Below are positions 11,469 to 22,500 of a stretch of 64,000 nt of DNA, one piece after another (the stretch's first letter is position 1; every line of letters begins with the position of its first letter). The notes under the pieces were generated by a model, which saw nothing but the letters and a program-made list of their open reading frames with translations, was not told where the DNA came from and searched no databases. The DNA is taken from assembly GCA_021234155.1 (NCBI GenBank), contig JAJEKV010000108.1, forward strand, positions 3,050,350-3,114,349, in the 5' to 3' direction. The translations under genes and the position numbers were made by a program. The stretch comes from Isoetes taiwanensis (taxonomy: Eukaryota > Streptophyta > Lycopodiopsida > Isoetales > Isoetaceae).

Positions 11469-11973
11469 TTACTTGACAATCATGGAAGCAATCTCAAGAT
11501 TATTTCCTCCCGCAATAAGCTTCTGAAGAATCAAAATCTTTTTGCTGGCCTTTTTTTCGCCTTTCTCTGGCCACAATGCTCTGTGGTTGTTTTCGTTTGT
11601 TAATAATCTGCAATAAGCCCGAAGAGCTGCAAAATATGTCCATCCACATTCCCAGGGCATAATAGAAACTGAAGTGCAGCCATAGCCAGAAAGAAGGGGA
11701 CGGATGCAGGCAGCTTCTGTTGACAGATCCACTGCATCAGGAAAGGTCATTGAGCCAAGAAACTGTCGACAGAGAAGCAAAACGCCCAAATCACGGCCAA
11801 AATGCAAGAAGCTTGTCTTCGATGGCCGCCATAGCTTTGTCGGATTGTTCACCGCTGTAGAAAACTCCATCTAATAAGTTCTGGCACTGCCAAACACATA
11901 CGAAGGAGAGCTCTTTGGCCTTCTCGCCGAAAAATGTGGCTTCATATGACGTCACTTTTCTTTTTAATCCCAA
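11469..11973 (-). other. Two overlapping open frames, unrecognised
   Basis: Minus-strand frames of 60 codons (11,973-11,791) and 133 codons (11,870-11,469) overlap in different registers and have normal amino-acid composition, which may mark one frameshifted coding remnant. I recognise no domain. The first contains FFGEKAKELSFVCVWQCQNL; the second ends in a Lys-rich stretch. They run opposite to the LRR-kinase fragment. Chance frames remain possible. Confidence 0.25.
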
Positions 11974-12095
11974 TTATTATTTTCTAGGGAAATATTACAT
12001 CAAACAAAAAATCAAGCTGACTTTATATATGTGAAAACAAGGCCTTGAGATTCTATATCTTCTTTATTAAAATGAGATGGTGTTGGGTTGCGTGC

Positions 12096-12130
12096 CCGGA
12101 ACGCCGCATGTGCAGACGCATGCGGCGTTC
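12096..12130. other. Perfect GC-rich hairpin
   Basis: ggaacgccgcatg and catgcggcgttcc form a 13-bp perfect stem with an 8-9-nt loop. There is no poly-T or gene end beside it, so it is probably a relic of a foldback element rather than a terminator. Confidence 0.6.
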
Positions 12131-12312
12131 CCTTTCCCCCTTGCGGGAGAATTTTCCTGATACTGGGCGGGAGCGTTTTTGAGCTACAGTACTTTACATT
12201 TTCTTTTCTGGTAATGAGCTCCGACATAGCCAGGTCCAGCAAATTTTCGAGCTTTCTAAGCTTCTGTAGCACAAGAGGGAAGTCGATTATATTCTGGAGA
12301 TATATTTGCTGC

Positions 12313-12402
12313 AGGATAATCCCGCTTTTGTGAGATATTATGGTGACGAGGAGCCGAGGGGAATCCCGCTTTTGCGAGATATGGTGACGAGGAGCTGAGG
12401 GG
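12313..12402. repeat. Tandem duplication, about 42 bp
   Basis: aatcccgcttttgtgagata...gtgacgaggagc is followed directly by a second copy (aatcccgcttttgcgagata...). The two copies differ by a few bases and a 3-bp indel. Confidence 0.8.
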
Positions 12403-12479
12403 AATGGAAAAATTGCACAAATAATGGGCTTTGGGAAGGTAATGGGCTTCATATGTAAACTTCATTGAAAGGGCTTTAT

Positions 12480-15405
12480 AGCAGGGTGTGAAACTTCAGG
12501 TTTGTTCCAGAGGCAGTACTTCTATCTAGGCCATTTGAAATATCCATCTAAACCTTCTTTCATCTCAATCTGGCATTGTTAACTCATTCTTAGGTTAGAT
12601 TTGTGTGCAAGCCTTCTGTTTAGCAATATTTTCTTTGCCATCTTCTGATTAGCAGAACCTTCTGGTGCACTTCAGCTTTTGAATGTCCAAGCTTTTAGCT
12701 GCCGTATTGAGTTGTATCCAAAAGCATTAGGTTGCCATTATACTGCATAAATGTAAAGCTTGGCAAACGTACTTTTAAATGATCTTTTCGTCCACGAGCT
12801 ATAAGTGCATTTCACAAAAGAACATTCCTGCTAACTTTCATTGTTTTTTAACAATCTCTTCTAACTTTTAAACAATGATCTCTTTGTACATTTGACCACT
12901 TTGTACATATGCCTCTGCTATCACACGAATATTTCAGTTACGACAAATGTGGTGCTACAGGTTTGAGCATGGATTATTTCACAAGCCACATTTGAAAACG
13001 ACGTGGTATGGCACATTTTCTTTTCTGAAAAGAAGTAGGTAACCTCCTCACCTTAGTATTTCAGGTTTTCTTGGCATTCAAGTGATTGGAACTATCGATT
13101 GAACCCATATCTATTGCAGGTGCATAGATGAGAAATGGCAGCTATAGATCTCATGGATCTTGGTCTATTCTTCTTATTTACATATTTGGACATTTTTTGG
13201 TGCAGGCTTCTTGTCTGGCTGTTGATTGTATCAGGTAACCCATGTTCAGCTCATTATAGCCACCAAGGCCTTCCTGCACCCCAGTATGGGGACGAACTAA
13301 TGTCCATATTTATCCTGTTAGTAAATTGCCTGGAGCCTTTCCAGTCCTAAATGCCAAGGTTGTTGAATTTGCAGCTAAGCTTGGCTTGGCATTGCAATGT
13401 GAAATTGCATTGAAATCCAAATTTGATTAAAACCAATATTTTTATGCTGATCTTTAGAAAGGCCACCAGATTTCGCAATTTGATTTGCTTCGTCCATGAA
13501 AAGGTCCAAGGCAAGGGGTTATAGATAGCCAAGCTAAAAACTTGCATTCCTGGTCTACGTTCTGAGAAACAATCAAGTTACTGGTAAATGCTATTGAAGC
13601 AGTTTTCAAGGCATATACATCTTAGCTTTCCTCTAAAAAATTTGTCTCTAGGTAAGCCTATATTTGCTGTCTACTGTTTTCAGTGATTTGTTAAAAGCAT
13701 TTGAGTCTTCTTGCAAAATATGTATCATTGGCAACACGATGTCCTAATATTGCCAAAGTTCCGTTGCAGGTAGGATTTGGACCATTTTCTAAGTTTGGCA
13801 TTTGTTCGGCGGCATATAAAAGAGTTGAACTAAGGTATGATGCCAATTTGATGGTTATACTTCCTCCTTTATCCTGACGCTTCGATAGGCTTTATGAACA
13901 TGTAGGTTATTCGAGTTTTTGACTTGATGTGGCATTATTTACAAGCTTATTATGTGCAGCAATAATATTCTCACTTAACGTTGAAGAGACTTGCTATGAT
14001 CATTGCTTAAGAGACTTATGATGCACCATACATTTGGTCAGTCTAACGTTTCTATACAGCTTTATCTTACCTTTTGTTTTTGTGCATTTTCCAGGGTCTA
14101 CATTTATTCTTTTAGCATTTGTAATGGCATTTTCTATGCAGCAATTATCTGTAGAAAGTTTCAGAAAGTTCTATTTCTGTTTTCCACTGGCTATTTAATG
14201 ACTCTACAAGGCATGCATGTTGACATACTTCATGCAATTTTTTTTCTTCTCATGCCTATATTGGAACAGAACTGTCATTTCACAATCTCATTCCACGCAG
14301 CTTATTGTTGATAATTTATTAGGAGTCGATGGTCTCACAAACAAAGCAATTATGATATATCTATCTATACATTAACGGATGATAGAGGCAGGAAGACCAT
14401 ATTCTCTTTGTAATGCATCTGTAGCTCCTTGACATGTTTGCACTATGAGCCATGCCTATTTGCTAATGCATACTCTTCATAGCTCTATCTTGCAGATCAT
14501 GCTTAATTTTATTTACGTGTTCATTTAGTCACAAGCTAATATGGCGCAGCTATGATTGGATTCTTTTTTAAGATGAACCTTTAATCTATTTGGTTTCTAC
14601 CATAGCGGTGTAGTGGCTACTACAGTAAGTGAATGGTTCTCATATTTCAATATGGTAGGCTGCTCAATTGTGCACAGTGAATGAAGTTGTGACTATACCA
14701 GCTAATAATTGATCAAAAAAATAGATGCATGTTTTTGCATTTGCTTATAACTAGGATTTGGATGGAGAAAGCCACTGTAGAATCATCTTTATAACATCTT
14801 AGTTCAGGCAATTGCCAGTTAATTGGAAACGCGTGGTGACTATGTTGCAGCAGAATGTGCCTTGGAGCTCCCACATAGGTATTTGAAATTACAAAGTACA
14901 AACATTTATTTCTTTTGGAGTTGGGTCTGTTTTGTAAAATGGGGCCAATACCAACACAGTGTATGCATATGTCAAAAGAAATAAAAGAAATAATCTATGC
15001 ATAGGATCCTTTTAACTATTCTGATGGATACAACAATTTGATGTATTTGCTGATGCATTCATGTCATTATGTGCCAACAACATAGAACTGCATTATAGAC
15101 CTTAAAATCCCTGTTATAACATGTGATTTAATGTGTTTGCAAATTAAAAGCATTGGTTGCATCTTCATTGGCCCCTCCCACCGTCATATCTTTGAACAAA
15201 ATATAAGAATCCTCCTTACAACTAAAACGAAGCCATTGGCTTGATTGTACAAAAGGCCTCCCAAGGTGTTGACTTAAATGCAAAAAATCAAGATCAATCT
15301 TTTTTGACATTTTTTAAGCATCATTATGTTGCACCTCATTTATTGTAAATAATGATTTGTAGTCAACGATTAAAACAAAAACTTGGCACAATTGTAACTG
15401 TTATC
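12480..15405. other. No recognisable gene
   Basis: AT- and T-rich sequence with frequent stops and many tgcag/gtatg words, intron-like in texture. No exon, RNA gene or transposon domain can be supported. Confidence 0.5.
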
Positions 15406-15413
15406 TAATAAAT

Positions 15414-16482
15414 CCCATCGATCCGAGACATCGGATCGAAATTCTAGAATGGGGCGAGCATGCATGTCTTGCATGCATGCATGCGGCGCATGCCTTCTCT
15501 GGTTGGGAGATCACTATATTAGGCGCAGTTCTGCATCAATGTCTCATCGGCGCTTCCTCTTCTCTCTCAGCAGTACCTTATTCTCTTTTCTTCTTTGAAC
15601 CCATGCAGGGGAGGGGCTTCTCCCTGCTTGGTTGCCAATTTGGCGTTTCTTTCATGCTGTGGCATGTCCTTTCTCGGCCTTGCCTCTTCTTAGCCTTAAT
15701 CCTTTGACCTTCGTCCTCGATCCCGTCTAATAAGGAAGTTCTCTTCTATTCGGGAGGTTTTTGGTGTTTTCATGCGAGACCCATTCTAGAATCCCATCGA
15801 TCCGAGACATCGGATCGAAATTCTAGAATGGGGCGAGCATGCATGTCTTGCATGCATGCATGCGACGCATGCCTTCTCTGGTTGGGAGATCACTATATTA
15901 GGCGCAGTTCTGCATCAATGTCTCATCGGCGCTTCCTCTTCTCTCTCAGCAGTACCTTATTCTCTTTTCTTCTTTGAACCCGCCCTCCCCCCCTTCTTTG
16001 TTTAATGTATTTGTCGCTTTTGCGGCTGTGACCCCCCTCTATTTGAAGAGGTTTTGTTTTATTGTCGCTATGGGCACGCCGTGATCAACCCTCCACTTTG
16101 GGAGGTTTGTTTTGTCACATTTGTTTCTAGTGTTGGTGATGTGCAGGTACAGGTTGGCGAGCGGCAACAGCTTCGACTTCTCCATTCGTGGGTTTTGGGA
16201 GCGATTTCTCTGCCTTATGTTTGTGCAAGCCCCTTGCCGAAGGCTTATCACTAGGGTTTTTCCTCGAAAACCCGAAAGGGCGGGGTTTTTTAATCCCGGT
16301 ACACAAGCCAAACATCTATTAGCATTGTATTTTATGGGGTCCAAATTATATAATTGGACATTCCCTTTATTTTTTCGTGGGTAGTTCGCATGTGTGCGGC
16401 TACCCACTATCCACCATTGTAGAAAATCTGCTGAGATGAATGAGAAGCCTATAGGTTTTTGGTGTTTTCATGCGAGCCCCAT
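15414..16482. mobile_element. Unclassified element with internally duplicated 5' part
   Basis: The block 15,411-15,602 is repeated at 15,790-15,981 with essentially one difference (gcggcgc/gcgacgc). The phrase ggtttttggtgttttcatgc followed by gag(a)cccatt closes each half, at about 15,757 and 16,453. Terminal motifs atggggcgagcatg and catgcgagccccat are imperfect inverted mates, and taataaat flanks the whole on both sides (15,406-15,413 and 16,483-16,490), a plausible 8-bp target duplication. The linker between halves is palindromic (cgatccgagacatcggatcg). No protein is encoded. It looks like a tandem or composite non-autonomous DNA element; the superfamily is unknown. Confidence 0.5.
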
Positions 16483-16490
16483 TAATAAAT

Positions 16491-16911
16491 AGAAACTTCA
16501 ACTATTGTTTGAACAATTTGTTGTACGGATCTCATTTTTATCCCCTTAGGCAAACGAACAAACATGTCAAACATTTACTAGAGTCTGGCATCAATAATCA
16601 TACTATACTTACCCACTTCCCAAATTGAACAAAATACCTTATGACTATGAAAGACGATTGGCTATAACATGCCAAATTCATAATGCAGTTGAACGCAAAG
16701 CATAGATATTAATGTATTGGCCATGTTATAGCCACTGGAGCTTGCATTCATGTGATAGTATGTTGACGCATAGCCCTACATTTAGTAACACAAATGCATT
16801 ATATTGTGGCATCATTTGACATCAATTGACCACATGTTTTCTACTACAACATTTCTTGACTACAATCATATTGCACAACTTTTTGATCCCACTAGATTAG
16901 GTTTTTGTGCC
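16491..16911. other. No recognisable gene
   Basis: AT-rich spacer between the composite element and the LINE A 3' tail. Nothing identifiable. Confidence 0.5.
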
Positions 16912-16963
16912 CTCCCCCCCCCCCCCCCCCACCCCACCCCCACCCCCAAAAAAAAAAAAAAAT
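16912..16963. repeat. Poly-C/poly-A homopolymer run
   Basis: A long C run with occasional A, then about 15 A. Such runs are prone to sequencing-length error. Confidence 0.85.
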
Positions 16964-16983
16964 TCCCAAAAAGTAGATAGTTT

Positions 16984-19287
16984 AGAAGGAAGGAAGGAAG
17001 GAAGTTTATTTTAACGCCCACGGAGGACGAGAGGCCTATGAGGCGGTACATGTAGAGAACACAAAAAAGCCAAAACCCCAACACCAAAAACAAACAATGT
17101 AATCATGCCAGTGGAACCCTACTAACGGATGAAAAAAACCCCCATTTGGGAGGAAAAACCCTAATAGTAGGCTCTCAAATACCATGCCCCAAGAGCAAGT
17201 CCGGACGCCCGAAATCAGAGGGGATGTAAGCTCCCGCTACCATAGGTGATGCGAGTAATCGATGTAGCGGTGTGTCGAGCATCTAAGATCGCCAGTGCAT
17301 TGCTTTCGGACATGGGCATATCTTTGCAATCACCGGAGGGCATGGTGCTCATCCTCTATCACGTGCATCTCACAACACACCTACATATCCTCTCCTCCCC
17401 GGGATCCCGTGCCCGCCATTCACCCCCTAGCGCCGACTGCTTCAATTGCGAGGTAATGGGAACCCATCCTTACGGCAGCAATAGCTCTCCTCGCTTTCTT
17501 CACAAAGATGTGTGCTTTCAAGTACCGGATGGGGTCCATGCTCAAGGCCGAGGATTAATGAAAGTGTGATAGTGCTCGCCTTTGGGCTTTGCAAAGAGTA
17601 GAGGCATCCCACGGGGTGGCAAAGATAGCCCGCGTCCAATTGCCCATTCTCGCTGCGATCGGACCGCGGTGCCACCATCCGTTGGTAATCCATAGACCAC
17701 CTCCTAAACCATCCCTTACAATTGCTTTCGTGCCATACCCTCTTCAAATACTGGGGCCTGCGTTAACAACACGGCCGGTGGGGGCAAGCTTGTTCATCCA
17801 TCCCATCCACCTTATGGAAGCAAGTAAGATGCCCCGCGCGATAGCGTATCGTCAGAAAAGGCGAACCCCCTCATACAACAAAATCCGATACTGCATTGTC
17901 CACTCCCAAGCTATATGTCAAGAAAGTTTTCTCGCACCCTTTCCAACCTATCCCACGTGTTTTCGCTTAACCGGGCCCCAAACCTCCACCCCATATAGCA
18001 GCAGAACCGCTTGACCAAAGCCCTAAATGTGTGTGCTCTCCTCGCCCAATCCACGGAGATCTATCCCAGCAACGCTGCGTTTTGCACCGTGCATATAAAG
18101 CCTTCCATTTGACCGGCTCTCCTCTCCACACACTCATCCCACGACATGTTAGTAGTGAAATCAATTCCCGTGATACTTGAAGCTCGCGACCATCTCCACT
18201 TCGTCCCTCGTAATATAACTCCGGATAGGGTGTTGCGAGGACATGATCATGAAGAAGCTTAGTTTTGTGCAAGTTCACCATCATTCCCGTTGCCCCGCGA
18301 ACCCACCCCATGAGGGCATCCAAATGTTCGCCAAGATACCGCTGGCGTGTGGGCTAGCAAAGCTACATCATCCGCGCATATGGTAACCGCTCCACAGAGG
18401 TCGCCTGATAATTGCACCCCTCGGGCTTCCCCATGGTGCCGTGATCCACGCCTCCAAGCTATCAATGTACAACCCAAAAGCGTTGGAGACAACGGGCAGC
18501 TCGCTTAACTCCCATAGTGCTAGCTACCCGCCGATCTTCATAAAGGCGGTCGCGGCATAAATCCCATCATAAAGCCGGGTGCACCCCGTTTCGCAACTCC
18601 TGTGGAACTCGCGAATTTTGCAACCTCCGCCACAATATGTCTCTCGGGGGTGATCATATGCAGCCTTTAAAATATACAAAGCGGCAATACAAGTCCTCGG
18701 CTTATTCCTTGCCTCCATCAACACTCTCAAAGTGAAGATATGGTCGGTCCGCGGGAGTGAGTTTTGAAGTAAAGCTTTTGCCGCCAATTGCCACTTCCAC
18801 CCTCCTCGGCCCACTTAGTGAGTTTCTTCTCCGCCACCCCCGCCCGGGGAGCTTTGCAAACAAATGGCTTACATTATAATCATCATTGGTAATTCGCTGC
18901 CGACCATCCGGTATTACCCGGCATGCCACCGGGAACAACCTTACTAACCATCCACTCGGGGAGCCCTCGCTCGAGCTGGTTAATGATCACCGCCGAGGGG
19001 GCCCTACCACAGATGGGCCACCCATTTCAATAGCTCGGCCTGCAGCCCCTGTAAATCCTTTGCCTTGCCATTCTCCGGATGCGAGACCTCGGGCTGACAT
19101 CCTCCCGCGTGAGTCGCAAACATCCTCTACCTGATCCGGGACCACGGCATTAGCTCACAGGGGATCATATAACTCCCGCCCGGTGCATCCATTGCTCCAC
19201 ACTTACATTACCGGCCACGGCGGGAGAACACCTTACGCCAAAAGCTTTTGGCTCGCCATGAGCATGTCAAACAAAGCCTCCCCGGTT
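16984..19287 (-). mobile_element. LINE A, 3' half (reverse transcriptase)
   Basis: Minus-strand LINE reverse transcriptase in several frames. Near 18,640-18,720 it has TDHIFTLRVLMEARNK followed by a stretch matching the palm (AALYILKAAYDH.PRET). The catalytic box reads CADDVALLAHT (about 18,345-18,380), with Cys in place of the usual Tyr. It is followed by MMVNLHKTKLL at about 18,260. The 3' terminus near 17,003-17,045 (plus: acgcccacggagg, gaggcctatgagg) matches the ends of the other LINEs, and a (GGAA)n tail lies at 16,984-17,002. The element is interrupted exactly at 19,288 by the CACTA-like element, and its 5' half continues at 32,263. Many indels make it non-functional. Confidence 0.82.
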
Positions 19288-19563
19288 CACAACAAGATAA
19301 TGGACATTTAGCGGCGTGGGCTTACGATGCCTGCGGCGACGCGGATCGCCGCGAAATAACGCCACCATGCGACGCCAATGCGACGCGTCGCGCTTCACCG
19401 CCGCCTGAGCGGCGTGTGATGCGACGTCGTCGATACCGACGTGGCGTGGCAGATCGTCGCGCCAGGTCGCACACGTCTACGACCCGCGTCGCATCGTATG
19501 TCACTTTTGTGCGACGCGTCGGCGTCGCGCGGCGCGGCGTCGCGCGGGACGCCTATTGACGCC
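19288..19563 (+). repeat. Left terminal inverted repeat and GCGACG-rich subterminal zone
   Basis: After the roughly 29-bp terminal repeat come about 250 bp at very high GC with tgcgacg/gcgacgc words in both orientations. In CACTA elements, clustered short subterminal motifs of this kind bind the element's own protein; the same role here is inferred. Confidence 0.7.
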
Positions 19564-19573
19564 TAGTGTACTT

Positions 19574-22500
19574 TTGTTCTTTTGGAGAACAAGGGTGGTC
19601 TTCGGCCACGAAAGTTGGTCCCCAGGGTAATGTCGATATTCGAGTCCATTGGAAGAGCCAAATCATGGTTTTGAGAGGGAATATTGCTCGCCCATTGCCG
19701 GGCCTTCGTGAAGAGAACTTTTGTGGCAAAGATGTGAGCTCTGAAGACTCGAGCTATTTCATCGTGCACCAACACCGCATATCCTAGTGAAATGTTTTTT
19801 GTCCGCGACCGCAAGACGTTGCACCGCTTGTCAAAATTCCACCTTTTTCGATGATGCGTAATTTTAGTTATGCGTTCTTTTGCATTCATGCTTCATAAAT
19901 TCGTAATTAATGCATGGTATGGAATTAAATTCTGATTTTTTTGTCGGGCTATTTCCTAGGTCATCCCAAAATATAGGCAAATTTTTTAGAATTTTCTGAT
20001 AAAGTTCTGATCAAATAGGTAGCATTGAACGGTCTAGGCGAAATGTTGTTGGGCAAGAAGAAGACATGCATAGTACGGAATTAAATTCTGATTTTTTGTC
20101 GGCAGGGCTTCCTAAGTCATCGCCAACGCATACATGCCAAAAATTTCCGCATAAGGTTTAGATCAAAGTGTTTGCATTAGTATGGTCCGGGGCCTGTTGT
20201 TGGGCGGTAGCCGCACACTTGCCCAAGTCAAACAAGGCCGGGACCTTGCAAGGTCAGCCTCATTAGAGGGAGAGTCCGAACCCCAAGAGGCGAGCCACAA
20301 AAGTTTCCCCGAGGCAGTTCCTTTCCTGGCAACTCCCGAGGGGCCGTGACGCTAAAAGACCACACTCCCGGATCTCGTTCCCCTATCCGGCCGCTGAATC
20401 CTTCGCTCAAGGGCCCCGGCTCGATAAGGTCCAAAAAATCCAACATCCGTCTGGGAGAACTTATCAAACCCGCCGCCCCCGCTGGCCGATCGTGGTAGAA
20501 ACCAAAGTGTTTTGTCGTTCGACATTGCGGGAGGCCCGAATGGCGATCGACTTCTCGCCACATCATCCGGAGGCTGAAATCACCCTAGAGACCAAGTTGC
20601 AATCGTCGGTTTGCAAAAGAAAGAAACACTTACGCCTACGTTGCGAAGATTCGACCCACCTCCTACATTAGGGTTTTTGAGATTAAAAAGGGCCTTCAAA
20701 ACATGCCAACTAAGCCAAATGAAGATAAATGAACTACCAATCGTAATCGGAGCTCGACGGGTCCAAAGAAACTGTTATAACTAACTCAGACTGGATCACA
20801 TTTTCTAGCATAACTATTGATAGAAAAGTCCAAATCAACTCCTTCGCTTAGTGCAATAGATAGATCTCGTTGAGATCTTTCCAATCTTAGGTGCTTTGCA
20901 TATATTTTAACCACTTATGATTGTCAAAACTCCAAAAAATATGGTTTTACCATTTTTTTACTATTCTTCTGGACTAAAAGATATGAAAAACCACCCAAGG
21001 TTAGAAAGATCTCAATGAGATCTATCTATTGCACCAAACAAGAGCTCATTTGGACTTTCCTATCAATACTTATGCTAGAAAATGTGATCCAAAGGAGTTA
21101 GTTATAATCGCTTTTGGCCGACCGGATTACCGCCTGCTTTTTTTGATTGGTAGTTCATATAGCTTAGTCAGCAATTCTTAGAAGGCCCTTTTATGATCTC
21201 AAAAAATCCCTAATGGGCCAATTGACTACGAGTGTGTTGGACATGAGATAGTTTGACGCTTCCTCGAGAAGGGTGGTCTTCCGCCACGAAACTTGGTCAC
21301 CGTGACAATGTCGACATTCCGGTCCATTGGCGAGCCAAATCACGATTCGGAGAGGGAAGTTGCCTGTCCGTCGCCCGGCCTTCTTATAGAGGACTTTTAG
21401 GGCAAGCCGCCTTCGTGTGGTTTTAGGGTCTGTTAACTCGCGTCAACACCACCCCTCTACGCCAAGACATCGCAAGGTCCTAGTCGACCGACAAGGATAG
21501 AGCCTCAAAACGTAAACCCTATGAGTTGCCGTTCTAGCGGGGTTTGCGTTTTGGGTGCCGAAGTTTGGTCTTTTGCACTTGGGACTTGGCCGATAAGATG
21601 CGATTGAGAACATGCGAAGCAAGGGAACCCGGCGAATGGAGTTTGGATCTCAGCATACTCCTCCCGTTGTGGCGGTTAGAAGTAAAGGCGCTTTGCAAAG
21701 AGCAAGACATTCATAAATTCATAATTAATGCATAGTAACGGAATTAAATTTTGATTTTTGTCGGCGAGGCTTCCTAAGTCATCGCCAACATACGTGCCGG
21801 TTTTCAAAATTTCGGACAAGGTTTAGATCAAAGTGTTTGCATTAGAACGGTCCGGCAGCTTTGTTGTTGGGCAACCAGCCGCACACTTGCCCAAGTCAAA
21901 CAAGGCCAGGACCTTGCAAGGCCACCTCATTAGAGGAGAGAGGACCCCAAGAGGCGAGCCCCAAAAAGTTTCCCGAGGCAGCCTTTCCTGGCAGCGCTCC
22001 CCCGGGGGCCGTACGCTAAAGACCACACTCCCGGATCTCGGTTCCCCTATCCGACCGTTGAATCCTTCGTTCAAGGGCCCTGTCTCGATAAGGTCCAAAA
22101 AAATCCAACATCCGTCCGGGAGAACTTATCAAACCGCGAAGCGTCCTGCGGTCGACCGTGTAGAAACCAAAGTGTTTTGTCGTTCAGACATTGCGGAGGC
22201 TCCGGAATGGCGATTCGACTTCGCCACATCGTCCGGGAGGCCGAAATTACCCTAGAGACCAAGTTGCACGGTCATTTTTGCAAAAGAAAGAAACACTTAC
22301 GCCCTACGTTGCAGTATTCGACAGCCACCTCCTAGGCCAATTGACTACGAGTGTGTTGGACATGAGATAGTTTGACGCTTCCTCGAGAAGGGGTGGTCTT
22401 CTGGCCATGAAACTTGGTCCCCAGGGCAATGTCGACGTTTCGAGTCCATTGGCAGAGCCGAATCATGATTCCGGAGAGGGGAAGTTGCCCGTCCGTCGCC

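Noticed and set aside
15411-15981. LTR pair of a very small retrotransposon
   Set aside because: The 192-bp direct repeats do not start TG or end CA, and no primer-binding site or polypurine tract is visible between them.
21833-22255. 140-codon open frame recurring in several satellite units
   Set aside because: Recurs at the repeat period with frameshifts between units. The same stretch is open on both strands, and no domain is present. Treated as a property of the repeat.
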